From positions 2,785 to 8,604 of the forward strand of contig CAKMZE010000102.1 in NCBI GenBank assembly GCA_929200295.1: a stretch of 5,820 nt of DNA, in the 5' to 3' direction. Both the position numbers and the translations under genes were made by a program. Below the pieces are notes generated by a model, which was not told the DNA's origin, ran no database searches, and saw nothing but the letters and a program-made list of their open reading frames with translations. The stretch comes from an uncultured Alphaproteobacteria bacterium (lineage in GTDB: Bacteria > Pseudomonadota > Alphaproteobacteria > Rhodobacterales > Rhodobacteraceae). This document shows positions 1 through 5,820 of this stretch, in pieces; position 1 is the first letter of the stretch, and each line of letters begins with the position of its first letter.

Positions 1-2
1 TT

Positions 3-1109
3 GCACGGCGTGGATATTTTGCCTCTGCTTCCGCTAATTCCAGCTTTACCTTTGCACGCCTTGCAGCGCGCGCCCATGCGGAACTCGAACAAGACACGCG
101 GGCGCAAATCTGGCTACGTCTGGCCAGTCAATATGCACCGTCACAACCTGCCGCAAATGCTATTACACAAGACTACAGGTTCCTGAGCAACCGCAACCCT
201 TGGTCTACGCGATTAAGGTTTGGCGCAACACCATCAACGAATATAAACAATGGCAGTGTAAATAGCACCTCAAGACTGTATGGGCTTCCTTTTGAATTTC
301 AGCTTGGAAATGATGCGCGCGCATTATCAGGCTACGAATTTACGGCTGGTTTCACCACGACATACCGCTTGTTTCGCACGGAAACATCCGCGACATTCCT
401 TGAAGCGAATGTAGATAGTAGGACCTACGCACTGAGTGACGAGGCGAAACGATTGGCTCCAAATGCAAATGCCGCTGATTATGCAAGCCGATCTGTCGAT
501 CTCAGCATTACGCATCGGTTTATCGGCGCCCCAGGTGATTTACCGACAACGCTGCGTTTTAGCACCGGGAAGTCTTGGTACGGTGGTGATCCCAATACAC
601 AATACTATTCCTTGTCGGGCTCACATGGCTGGGCGTTGGGTGACGCAGATCGTGTGAACACGACGATAGCCATACAACGGAAACGCAGTTTTGATGGTAG
701 CATGCCATCTCAAGTCTATCGGTTGACGAACTCTTGGACACATAATTTTGCATCAAAGGATAGTTTTCAGCTCTCGCATACGATGTCTGAAAGCATATCT
801 GAAACTTTAAATAACGACTATTCCACGCGTTCATTGTCAGCCAGTTATAACTTTGCAGAACCCATCTTAGACCTGCAACTGGGTTTCTCATATACAGTTT
901 CAAACCAAAAATACGACTACTTTAGTTTAGCTGCTGGGCCGCGCGAAGATACTACACATACGCTGCGCATGCGGGCTGTCATGACAGATATCGAATTTTT
1001 CGGATTTCAGCCTGTTGTGACTTTTGAAACAACGCGCAATCGCTCTGACCTCGCCCTATACGACCGCGACTATGTGAATATGGGCTTTGATTTGCAGTCT
1101 TCGTTCTAA
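3..1109 (+). CDS. Slam-like (DUF560) outer-membrane beta-barrel protein, C-terminal part, 5' end outside window
   Basis: The frame is open from the left edge to the TAA at 1107-1109, giving 368 residues with no start in view. The first ~45 residues are alanine-rich and helical (ARLAARAHAELEQ), like the end of a periplasmic TPR domain. From about residue 65 the sequence changes to short alternating-polar strands rich in S, T, N and Y, typical of an outer-membrane barrel, and it ends in phenylalanine as Bam substrates do. The stretches TPSTNINNGS, NDARALSGYEF and RNRSDLALYDRDYV resemble conserved positions of Slam (surface lipoprotein assembly modifier) barrels, which move lipoproteins to the cell surface. 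The in-frame TTG at 369 is internal, not a start. Base use is AT-richer than the neighbours: 23 G/C of 60 at 781-840 against 36 of 60 at 3061-3120 in aatA. It could instead be another TPR-plus-barrel secretion protein. The barrel reading is firm; the Slam family name is by eye. Confidence 0.68.
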   Translation, partial: ARRGYFASASANSSFTFARLAARAHAELEQDTRAQIWLRLASQYAPSQPAANAITQDYRFLSNRNPWSTRLRFGATPSTNINNGSVNSTSRLYGLPFEFQLGNDARALSGYEFTAGFTTTYRLFRTETSATFLEANVDSRTYALSDEAKRLAPNANAADYASRSVDLSITHRFIGAPGDLPTTLRFSTGKSWYGGDPNTQYYSLSGSHGWALGDADRVNTTIAIQRKRSFDGSMPSQVYRLTNSWTHNFASKDSFQLSHTMSESISETLNNDYSTRSLSASYNFAEPILDLQLGFSYTVSNQKYDYFSLAAGPREDTTHTLRMRAVMTDIEFFGFQPVVTFETTRNRSDLALYDRDYVNMGFDLQSSF

Positions 1110-1162
1110 GGCGCCATGCTCTGAGCAACTGCAAAAGTTACAATGATAAGGGGATCAATACG

Positions 1163-1591
1163 ATGTCATTAAAATACTTACACACAATGATCCGCGTCAA
1201 AAATCTCGATAAGACGATGGCATTTTTTGAACTGTTGGGCCTGAAAGAGACGCGCCGTCATGAAAATGAAAAGGGGCGGTTTAGTTTGATCTTCATGGCA
1301 GCTCCCCGCGATGAAGACTGCCCTGTAGAGCTCACATATAATTGGGACGGCGATGATGCGCTGCCATCCGATAGCCGCCATTTTGGGCACTTGGCCTATG
1401 AGACCAATGACATCTACGCGCTCTGCCACACATTAATGGATGCAGGTGTGGTGATTAATCGCCCGCCGCATGACGGGCGCATGGCATTTGTGCGTAGCCC
1501 CGACAATATTTCGGTAGAGCTTTTGCAAGCAGGTGAGCCACAAGCCCCAGCCGAGCCTTGGATTTCAATGGGCAATACGGGCCATTGGTAG
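1163..1591 (+). CDS. gloA: Lactoylglutathione lyase (glyoxalase I)
   Basis: This 142-residue protein should isomerise the hemithioacetal of methylglyoxal and glutathione to S-lactoylglutathione in the cytoplasm, the first step of methylglyoxal detoxification. It carries the two beta-alpha-beta-beta-beta modules of the VOC fold. The four metal ligands of the family are all visible: H7 in LHTMIRV, E56 in PVELTYNW, H76 in FGHLAY and E119 in ISVELLQ. Spacing and length match the short bacterial enzymes such as E. coli GloA (H5, E56, H74, E122), which are usually nickel-dependent. The ATG has a good Shine-Dalgarno, AAGGGGA at 1148-1154, 8 bases upstream. The C-terminal tail rich in P, A and E differs from E. 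coli. It lies 53 bases after the barrel gene on the same strand and could be read through from it. It converges on the MarR-type gene with a 6-base gap and no clear terminator. Confidence 0.95.
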   Translation: MSLKYLHTMIRVKNLDKTMAFFELLGLKETRRHENEKGRFSLIFMAAPRDEDCPVELTYNWDGDDALPSDSRHFGHLAYETNDIYALCHTLMDAGVVINRPPHDGRMAFVRSPDNISVELLQAGEPQAPAEPWISMGNTGHW

Positions 1592-1597
1592 CAAGAT

Positions 1598-2110
1598 TCA
1601 GTAAATATAGCGGATCTGCTCAGTCCAATAGCGTTCAACCCGGCGCAATGATGCGTTGATATCATCCATCCCCTGCTGATCTAATACACCCCGTTCAACC
1701 AGCCCATTGGCATGCGTCGCAAAGAGCTTGGCCACTGTCAAACGCACCTGCCGGCCTTTCCCAGTAAGACTGACACGCACAGAGCGGCGATCAACCTCGG
1801 ATCGTTGATGATGCATATAGCCCATATCAACCAGCTTTTTCAGGTTATAGCTCACGTTTGAACCCTGATAATAGCCCCGCGACTTCAGCTCGCCTGCGGT
1901 CACCTCATTTTCCCCAACGTTAAATAACAGCAACGCCTGCACTGCGTTAATCTCAAGGATACCAAGCCGTTCAAATTCATCTTTGATGACGTCCAGCAAC
2001 AAGCGGTGTAAACGTTCAACCAAGGTCAAGCCATCAAGATAGCTTGCCATAAATGCTGTTGAATGCGGGGATGGCGCTGTGTCATCAGCAAGAGGGTCAT
2101 GAATGCTCAT
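1598..2110 (-). CDS. ldtR: MarR-family winged-helix regulator, LdtR type
   Basis: This 170-residue protein is a MarR-family DNA-binding regulator, expected to act as a dimer. Residues ~20-60 form the N-terminal dimerisation helices (YLDGLTLVERLHRLLLDVI). The winged helix follows: TAGELKSRGYY at 71-81, a recognition helix GSNVSYNLKKLV at 83-94, and a wing with the DRR signature at 107-109 ending in LTGKG near 115-119. The phrases DVIKDEFERLG, INAVQALLLFNVG and YYQGSNVSYNLKKLV match what I recall of LdtR, the alphaproteobacterial regulator first studied in Liberibacter, where it controls an L,D-transpeptidase and stress tolerance. No such target is visible here. The ATG at 2110 is supported by GGAG (2118-2121, minus strand) 7 bases upstream. 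That Shine-Dalgarno overlaps one arm of a 7-bp inverted repeat, which could mean autoregulation. The MarR family is certain; the LdtR subfamily is by memory. Confidence 0.88.
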   Translation of the reverse strand: MSIHDPLADDTAPSPHSTAFMASYLDGLTLVERLHRLLLDVIKDEFERLGILEINAVQALLLFNVGENEVTAGELKSRGYYQGSNVSYNLKKLVDMGYMHHQRSEVDRRSVRVSLTGKGRQVRLTVAKLFATHANGLVERGVLDQQGMDDINASLRRVERYWTEQIRYIY

Positions 2111-2113
2111 TGA

Positions 2114-2142
2114 GCTACTCCGTTATCTATCTACAGAGTAGC
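2114..2142. repeat. Perfect 7-bp inverted repeat overlapping the marR-type gene's ribosome binding site
   Basis: GCTACTC at 2114-2120 and GAGTAGC at 2136-2142 are exact reverse complements separated by 15 bases, with centres 22 bp apart (about two helical turns). In the minus-strand mRNA the arm at 2114-2120 overlaps the GGAG Shine-Dalgarno (2118-2121), so a stem would hide the ribosome binding site. As DNA it could be an operator. The repeat is observed; either role is inference. Confidence 0.5.
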
Positions 2143-2166
2143 GTCGAAGATATTCGCAAATAATCA

Positions 2167-2199
2167 GTTAAAATTTACCACGTTCTTTGAAAATTTAAC
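2167..2199. promoter_or_regulatory. AT-rich repeat pair upstream of the MarR-type gene
   Basis: AAAATTTA occurs at 2170-2177 and again at 2190-2197, exactly 20 bp apart. Because the core is self-complementary, the flanks also form an imperfect inverted repeat, 2167-2176 against 2190-2199, with 9 of 10 pairs and a 13-base loop. It lies 57-89 bases upstream of the MarR-type start, in the only gap between that gene and sdhE. It may be an upstream promoter element or operator. I could not identify a convincing -35/-10 pair in the gap. Confidence 0.3.
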
Positions 2200-2202
2200 G
2201 CA

Positions 2203-2478
2203 TTACGCGTTGGGTGTGGCTGCCACGCCATGCGCAATCTGTATAATTTGCTGCATAATATCGGCGTATTGTGCAGGTGCCTGCGCTGTGCCGAGAACCC
2301 AAGCATATATGTCATGATCAAATTCGCTCAGAAACGCGTCATAAACCGTCAGCTCATCATCTGTCATATCGGCCAAATATTGCCCGGCATAAGCCGTGAG
2401 AATCAAATCCATTTCTTTGATCCCACGACGAATTGAGCGCATATAAAGCCGTTTGCGTTTTGCGTCGCGGGTTTCCAT
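2203..2478 (-). CDS. sdhE: SdhE/Sdh5-type FAD assembly factor for succinate dehydrogenase (DUF339)
   Basis: This 91-residue protein belongs to the SdhE (YgfY, eukaryotic SDHAF2) family, small helical cytoplasmic proteins that promote covalent attachment of FAD to the flavoprotein subunit SdhA. The diagnostic RGxxE motif is present as R18-G19-I20-K21-E22 inside RSIRRGIKEMDLIL, preceded by the usual basic N-terminus (RDAKRKRLYMRS). The later segment LADMTDDELTVYDAFLSEFDHDIYAW is the typical acidic helical region ending in a tryptophan-containing helix. Length fits the family (about 80-100 residues). The start overlaps the stop of the upstream XRE gene by one base (TAATG), and AAGGA lies 6 bases before it, inside the end of the XRE gene, so translation is probably coupled. 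No sdhCDAB genes are in the window. A weak hairpin (AACGC/GCGTT, 2197-2211) spans the stop codon but lacks a proper U run. Confidence 0.93.
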   Translation of the reverse strand: METRDAKRKRLYMRSIRRGIKEMDLILTAYAGQYLADMTDDELTVYDAFLSEFDHDIYAWVLGTAQAPAQYADIMQQIIQIAHGVAATPNA

Positions 2479-2879
2479 TAGCTGTCCTTAATCGCTTTGC
2501 GCAGACGCTTTTCTAACTGACCGAGACGAATGCTCGATTGCACAATCGTTGTGCGCAATGTCCGTAAATCAGCGAGCAAAGCCGCGATATCGGTGGGGAT
2601 CGGCGTCACATCATCATCGCCATCGGGCCCTTCTCCGACGCCCGTGAGCAACCAGCCAAGCGACACCCCCAATAATCCCGTGAGCATTTGCAAACGGTTC
2701 GCGCGTGGTTCTCTGTGATCATTTTCCCAAGCATCAAGTGTGGTGACCTTGACACCCAATTGCGCCGCCAGATCAACCTGCGACAGCCCCGCAGTTTCGC
2801 GAGCAATAACAAGCCTGTCGCCTAAAGTTGCTGCATCCTCGCGATACCAGTTGGTGTCGTTCTCCGAAACATCAGTCAT
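2478..2879 (-). CDS. XRE-family helix-turn-helix regulator with C-terminal helical tail
   Basis: This 133-residue protein has a Cro/CI-type HTH domain at about residues 19-77: GDRLVIARETAGLSQVDLA, then LGVKVTTLDAWENDHREP, ending in MLTGLLGVSLGWLLTG. An acidic linker (GEGPDGDDD, 82-90) follows, then a helix with leucines or isoleucines at near-heptad spacing (about 98-130, LLADLRTLRTTIVQSSIRLGQLEKRL), which looks like a coiled coil for oligomerisation. I chose the ATG at 2879 because AAGGA lies 7 bases upstream. A GTG at 2918 would add 13 residues but has no visible ribosome binding site. The gene is the first of a two-gene unit with sdhE (TAATG overlap) and is divergent from aatA. It may bind the repeats in the shared promoter region and control itself, sdhE or aatA; that is inference. 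Its ligand and targets are unknown to me. Confidence 0.88.
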   Translation of the reverse strand: MTDVSENDTNWYREDAATLGDRLVIARETAGLSQVDLAAQLGVKVTTLDAWENDHREPRANRLQMLTGLLGVSLGWLLTGVGEGPDGDDDVTPIPTDIAALLADLRTLRTTIVQSSIRLGQLEKRLRKAIKDS

Positions 2880-2961
2880 GGCCAAATCCTTGTTACTTGC
2901 ACTTATGGGGTTAAGCACTTTATGTCACACTTAAACATACTTAACCACCTTGGAGCTGGGA
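2880..2961. promoter_or_regulatory. Divergent promoter region between XRE-sdhE and aatA, with TAAGT repeats
   Basis: This 82-bp gap must carry promoters for both directions. On the minus strand the tetramer AAGT recurs five times (plus-strand ACTT at 2895, 2901, 2917, 2929 and 2939); three are TAAGT, and the two nearest aatA are 10 bp apart. GTTAAG at 2910-2915 and CTTAAC at 2940-2945 form a perfect 6-bp inverted repeat. Such clustering suits binding by the adjacent XRE protein. A possible aatA promoter is TTGCAC (2897-2902) and TTATGT (2920-2925), 17 bp apart, and a possible minus-strand -35 is GTGACA (2928-2923) without a clear -10; these are weak. Shine-Dalgarno sequences are clear on both sides: GGAG at 2952-2955 for aatA and AAGGA for the XRE gene. 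Confidence 0.5.
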
Positions 2962-4164
2962 ATGTCATTTCTGTCTAAAACTCTCGACCGTGTTAAACCT
3001 TCTCCGACGATCGCTGTCACCACCTTAGCACAAGAGCTCAAGGCGGCAGGACGCGATGTGATCGGGCTTGGTGCGGGTGAGCCGGATTTTGACACGCCTG
3101 ACAATATCAAAGCGGCGGCGATTGCTGCGGTCAATGAGGGCCGCACAAAATATACTGCGGTCGATGGTATTCCCGAGCTGAAGGAGGCAATTTGCGCCAA
3201 ATTTCTAGGTGATAACGCACTGGAGTATACGCCAGCGCAGGTCAGTGTCGGCACAGGCGGCAAGCAGGTGCTCTATAATGCGCTGATGGCCACCGTGAAC
3301 CCATCTGACGAAGTGATCATCCCTGCCCCCTATTGGGTGAGCTACCCAGATATGGTCAAACTGGCAGGGGGCGAACCTGTGTTTGTCGCAGGCGAAATGG
3401 AACAAGGTTATAAAATCACCGCTGCACAGCTCGAAGCCGCGATTACGCCAAACACAAAATGGTTTTTGTTCAACTCACCATCAAACCCGACAGGCGCTGG
3501 CTATTCATGGGATGAACTCAAGGCGCTCACCGATGTTCTCTTGCGCTACCCACATGTTTGGATCCTCACCGATGACATGTACGAGCATCTCGCCTATGGG
3601 AATTTCACATTCTGTACACCCGCACAGGTCGAGCCAAGGCTCTATGATCGCACGTTGACCGTAAACGGCGTCTCTAAAGCCTATGCAATGACAGGCTGGC
3701 GCATTGGATACGCCGCGGGCCCTGAGGTTTTGATCAAAGCAATGCGCAAGGTACAATCGCAATCGACATCCAACCCCTGCTCGGTAAGCCAATATGCGGC
3801 TCTTGAGGCGCTTAATGGTACGCAATCCTTTTTGGCACCGAATAATGATTTATTCCAAACACGGCGTGATCTTGTTGTTGATCTTCTCAATCAGGCACTG
3901 GGCATTGAATGCCCAACGCCGCAGGGCGCGTTTTATGTGTACCCTTCAATCGCGGGCTGCTTGGGCAAAACATCCCCCGCAGGGACTGTCATCACAGATG
4001 ATGAAACCTTTGCCAAAGCCTTGCTCGAGGAAACAGGTGTTGCTGTGGTCTTTGGCGCGGCCTTTGGGCTGAGCCCGCATTTTAGGGTGAGCTATGCCAC
4101 CTCAAACGCGGCGCTCACAGAGGCCTGCACACGCATCATCGGCTTTTGCAAAGCGCTTACATAA
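2962..4164 (+). CDS. aatA: Aspartate aminotransferase, class I subgroup Ib (possibly also prephenate aminotransferase)
   Basis: This 400-residue PLP enzyme should exchange amino groups between aspartate or glutamate and their 2-oxo acids. Alphaproteobacterial relatives also aminate prephenate to arogenate, a step toward tyrosine and phenylalanine. Fold-type I landmarks are all present: IGLGAGEPDFDTP near the N-terminus, N175 in NSPSNPTG, D204 and Y207 in LTDDMYEHLAYG, the PLP-binding K239 in NGVSKAYAMTGWRIGY, and the carboxylate-binding R375 in FRVSYATS. Length is normal and the protein looks intact. I chose the ATG at 2962 because GGAG (2952-2955) lies 6 bases upstream; the upstream TTG at 2950 would overlap this ribosome site. 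The opening MSFLSKTLDRVKPSPTIAVT is characteristic of the alphaproteobacterial AatA group. It is divergent from the XRE regulator, which may influence it. The hypothetical gene 85 bases downstream may be cotranscribed. Substrate choice cannot be read from the sequence alone. Confidence 0.93.
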   Translation: MSFLSKTLDRVKPSPTIAVTTLAQELKAAGRDVIGLGAGEPDFDTPDNIKAAAIAAVNEGRTKYTAVDGIPELKEAICAKFLGDNALEYTPAQVSVGTGGKQVLYNALMATVNPSDEVIIPAPYWVSYPDMVKLAGGEPVFVAGEMEQGYKITAAQLEAAITPNTKWFLFNSPSNPTGAGYSWDELKALTDVLLRYPHVWILTDDMYEHLAYGNFTFCTPAQVEPRLYDRTLTVNGVSKAYAMTGWRIGYAAGPEVLIKAMRKVQSQSTSNPCSVSQYAALEALNGTQSFLAPNNDLFQTRRDLVVDLLNQALGIECPTPQGAFYVYPSIAGCLGKTSPAGTVITDDETFAKALLEETGVAVVFGAAFGLSPHFRVSYATSNAALTEACTRIIGFCKALT

Positions 4165-4249
4165 ACTGCCAAACCGCATTGGGGCTTGGCGTCACGCTTA
4201 GCCAGATGCTAATGATAGAAGACATTGGGCATTCTAAGGGCGTATCACC

Positions 4250-4666
4250 ATGGGCGCGGATCTACCTGACTATTATTTCCGCGTACGCGAAAACGGGGCT
4301 GCGGTGTTTTTGGTTGATACCGAAAACAGGCAGCGGCGTATTTCATTAGATCAAATCGCAGTGGTGAATATCCGCAATGGTGAGGTCAAGCCACATGGTG
4401 ATTATGCACTAACCCAAGACGACATCGCAGCCATTCAAAACTGGCTTTCTGAGCGTGTATCACTTCTCGCGCATCGCGATGTTGATGATATCTTGCGCAC
4501 TGTGGATCATATGAACCTCACCACGCAGTGGGCACAGTCAAAGGCAACCGATGAGCAGCTTGAAGCCATCACCGATAGCGTCTTGCTCGCGATGCATGAT
4601 CTGCGCACCATTTTGGTACGCAAGAAAGCAGACCGGACGCTCAAGGCGCAAGGTCGTATGGATTAA
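4250..4666 (+). CDS. Conserved hypothetical protein (Rhodobacteraceae type), function unknown
   Basis: This 138-residue soluble protein has no signal peptide or membrane segment. The first ~50 residues look beta-rich (DYYFRVRENGAAVFLVDTENRQRRISLDQIAVVNIRNGEV), a small sheet domain. The rest is helical, with the striking segment RTVDHMNLTTQWAQSKATDE and a basic tail (LVRKKADRTLKAQGR). I recall similar proteins in roseobacters annotated only as hypothetical, and I do not recognise a catalytic motif. The ATG is preceded by AAGGG (4236-4240) with a 9-base gap, and codon use resembles aatA, so the gene is very likely real. It lies 85 bases after aatA on the same strand, and the gap has only a weak GCCAA/TTGGC stem without a U run, so cotranscription is plausible. 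Its TAA overlaps the opposite-strand stop of the MATE gene in TTAA. Confidence 0.82.
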   Translation: MGADLPDYYFRVRENGAAVFLVDTENRQRRISLDQIAVVNIRNGEVKPHGDYALTQDDIAAIQNWLSERVSLLAHRDVDDILRTVDHMNLTTQWAQSKATDEQLEAITDSVLLAMHDLRTILVRKKADRTLKAQGRMD

Positions 4667-5820
4667 CAGCGGGTATTAGCCTCGCACCACCGGCGCGTCC
4701 AAAACCGGTAGAGCAGTAAAACAGCCGCGACAGATAAGCCAATCAGCAGCCCAAGCCACAGCCCCACAGCGCCAAATCCCATGTGGAACGCCAGCACATA
4801 ACTTAACGGTAAACCAATAATCCAATAGCTAATGCAGGCAATAATCATTGGCACGCCCGTGTCCTGCACCCCGCGTAATATCCCAAGTGCGATGACTTGC
4901 AACGCATCCACAACTTGGAACAACGCCGCGATAAAGATCAAACCAACACCCACCGCGAGCAAATTCACCCGCTCTGGTTCATTGGGGTCAATAAATGCGC
5001 CAATCAGCAGTTCGGGCACACCGCAAAAGACCGCCACCGTAATAAGTGCAAATATCATTGAAACAGTGATAGCAGCCCCTGCCCCACGCCTGAGCCCCTG
5101 CTCATCTTGCCTGCCAAGCGCGCGGCCCGCGCGCACAGTCGCGGCCTGAGACAGCCCGATATGGACCATAAATGCGAGGCTCGCCAGTTGGATCACGATC
5201 CCATGCGCAGCAAGCTCAATCGTACCGATCCAGCCCATCATGATCGCACTTGCACTAAAAAGCCCACCCTCGGCGAGGGATGTCAGACCAATTGGCCAGC
5301 CGAGACGAAAAACCTTTGCAAAGATCGGCCAATCGCTGCGCAGAATGTTTTGAAACAGCTGATACTGTGGCAAGGTCCGGTAGATATAAAGGACGAGAAT
5401 AGCGAGCGTGACAATATTTACGGTAACAGAAGCAATCGCCGCGCCTTGGATCCCGAGCTCTGGCAGGCCCCAATTGCCAAAAATCAGCGCGTAATTCAAA
5501 ACCACATTCATCAAAGCGGTCGAAATCGTTGACCATAAAATGATGGCCGTTTTCTCAAGTGCCACAAGAAACGCCTTGAGCGTCATGATCAACAAAGCGG
5601 GCACCATTTGCCAGGCAACGATCACCAAATAACGATGCGCCTCGGCTGCGACCTCGGGTGTTTGGCCGATCTGGATCAAGATCGTCTCAGCCCAGAAGAA
5701 CGGAACTGTAAATACCGTCCCGTATAAAACCGAAAGCCAAAGCCCCATACGCGTAACGCGCCGTGCCTGCGTCTGATTAGCGGTTTCGCTTGCGGCAGCC
5801 GCAAGCGGGGGCACCGCCTG
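4663..5820 (-). CDS. MATE-family multidrug/cation efflux transporter (NorM-like), N-terminus outside window
   Basis: The visible 385 residues belong to an inner-membrane MATE transporter, a Na+- or H+-coupled exporter of cationic drugs and other toxic compounds. About ten of the usual twelve membrane helices can be counted, starting with MGLWLSVLYGTVFTVPFFW and ending with AVGLWLGLLIGLSVAAVLLLY. MATE-typical phrases include NYALIFGNWGLPELGIQGAA, GWPIGLTSLAEGGLF (with the conserved glutamate of the seventh helix), HGIVIQLASLAFMV, GLSQAATVRAGRALG and ALGILRGVQDT. The reading frame stays open to the window edge (a GTG at 5814 is internal), so roughly 65-75 residues including the first two helices are missing, judging from the ~450-residue family length. 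No frameshift is visible. Its stop overlaps the convergent hypothetical gene in TTAA, leaving no room for a terminator between the coding regions. The transported substrate cannot be predicted. Confidence 0.94.
   Translation of the reverse strand, partial: QAVPPLAAAASETANQTQARRVTRMGLWLSVLYGTVFTVPFFWAETILIQIGQTPEVAAEAHRYLVIVAWQMVPALLIMTLKAFLVALEKTAIILWSTISTALMNVVLNYALIFGNWGLPELGIQGAAIASVTVNIVTLAILVLYIYRTLPQYQLFQNILRSDWPIFAKVFRLGWPIGLTSLAEGGLFSASAIMMGWIGTIELAAHGIVIQLASLAFMVHIGLSQAATVRAGRALGRQDEQGLRRGAGAAITVSMIFALITVAVFCGVPELLIGAFIDPNEPERVNLLAVGVGLIFIAALFQVVDALQVIALGILRGVQDTGVPMIIACISYWIIGLPLSYVLAFHMGFGAVGLWLGLLIGLSVAAVLLLYRFWTRRWCEANTRC

Noticed and set aside
1..186. A 61-codon plus-strand open frame at the left edge
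   Set aside because: It overlaps the barrel protein frame that is open from position 3 through 1109; the composition of the latter is protein-like and this frame has no recognisable features.
369..371. TTG as the start of the barrel gene
   Set aside because: The same frame is open upstream to the window edge with convincing Slam-like sequence, and there is no ribosome site before the TTG.
1139..1144. TACAAT as a -10 box for gloA
   Set aside because: It lies only a few bases before the Shine-Dalgarno, so transcription would start within or past it, and no -35 is present at proper spacing.
1566..1587. CAATGG/CCATTG 6-bp inverted repeat at the end of gloA as a bidirectional terminator
   Set aside because: The stem is short with a 10-base loop and has no U run on either side; it may be chance within the coding sequence.
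2197..2211. AACGC/GCGTT hairpin over the sdhE stop as a terminator
   Set aside because: A five-pair stem followed on the minus strand by AAATTTTC rather than a U run is too weak to call.
4168..4190. GCCAA/TTGGC stem after aatA as a terminator
   Set aside because: Only five pairs, a 13-base loop and no following T run; it does not separate aatA from the next gene convincingly.
4832..5532. Plus-strand open frames of 105 and 141 codons opposite the MATE gene
   Set aside because: They lie antisense to a clearly conserved membrane transporter and read as low-complexity shadow sequence with no known motif.

Overview
The window looks like an ordinary chromosomal segment of an alphaproteobacterium, most likely a marine Rhodobacterales (roseobacter-type) bacterium with moderate GC. 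The reasons are the alphaproteobacterial form of aspartate/prephenate aminotransferase (AatA), a MarR regulator of the LdtR type, an SdhE next to an XRE regulator, and a short hypothetical protein that I recall as conserved in Rhodobacteraceae. These assignments come from reading the proteins by eye and recalling families; no search was run.

Layout, left to right. Positions 3-1109 (+) hold the C-terminal 368 residues of an outer-membrane beta-barrel protein that resembles the Slam/DUF560 family (surface lipoprotein assembly modifier); its 5' end is outside the window. A glyoxalase I gene (gloA, 1163-1591, +) follows and converges on a MarR/LdtR-type regulator (1598-2110, -). The minus-strand pair XRE regulator (2478-2879) and sdhE (2203-2478) overlaps by one base (TAATG) and is almost certainly one transcription unit. 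Across an 82-bp divergent promoter region lies aatA (2962-4164, +), followed by a conserved hypothetical protein (4250-4666, +). That gene ends tail-to-tail, with stop codons sharing TTAA, against a MATE-family efflux transporter (4663-5820, -) whose N-terminus is outside the window.

Functional reading. The genes are mostly housekeeping or stress-related: methylglyoxal detoxification, flavinylation of succinate dehydrogenase, aspartate/prephenate transamination, drug/cation efflux, and two small regulators. They do not form an obvious single pathway. The most accessory-looking gene is the partial Slam-like barrel, which is visibly more AT-rich than the metabolic genes; its lipoprotein substrate, if any, would be outside the window.

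Regulatory structure worth noting: a perfect 7-bp inverted repeat overlapping the Shine-Dalgarno of the MarR gene, an AAAATTTA pair 20 bp apart upstream of it, and a cluster of TAAGT-like repeats in the XRE/aatA divergent promoter. I see no tRNA or rRNA, CRISPR array, insertion sequence or attachment site, and no gene-free stretch longer than 300 bases. I did not find convincing evidence for a new biological system in this window.
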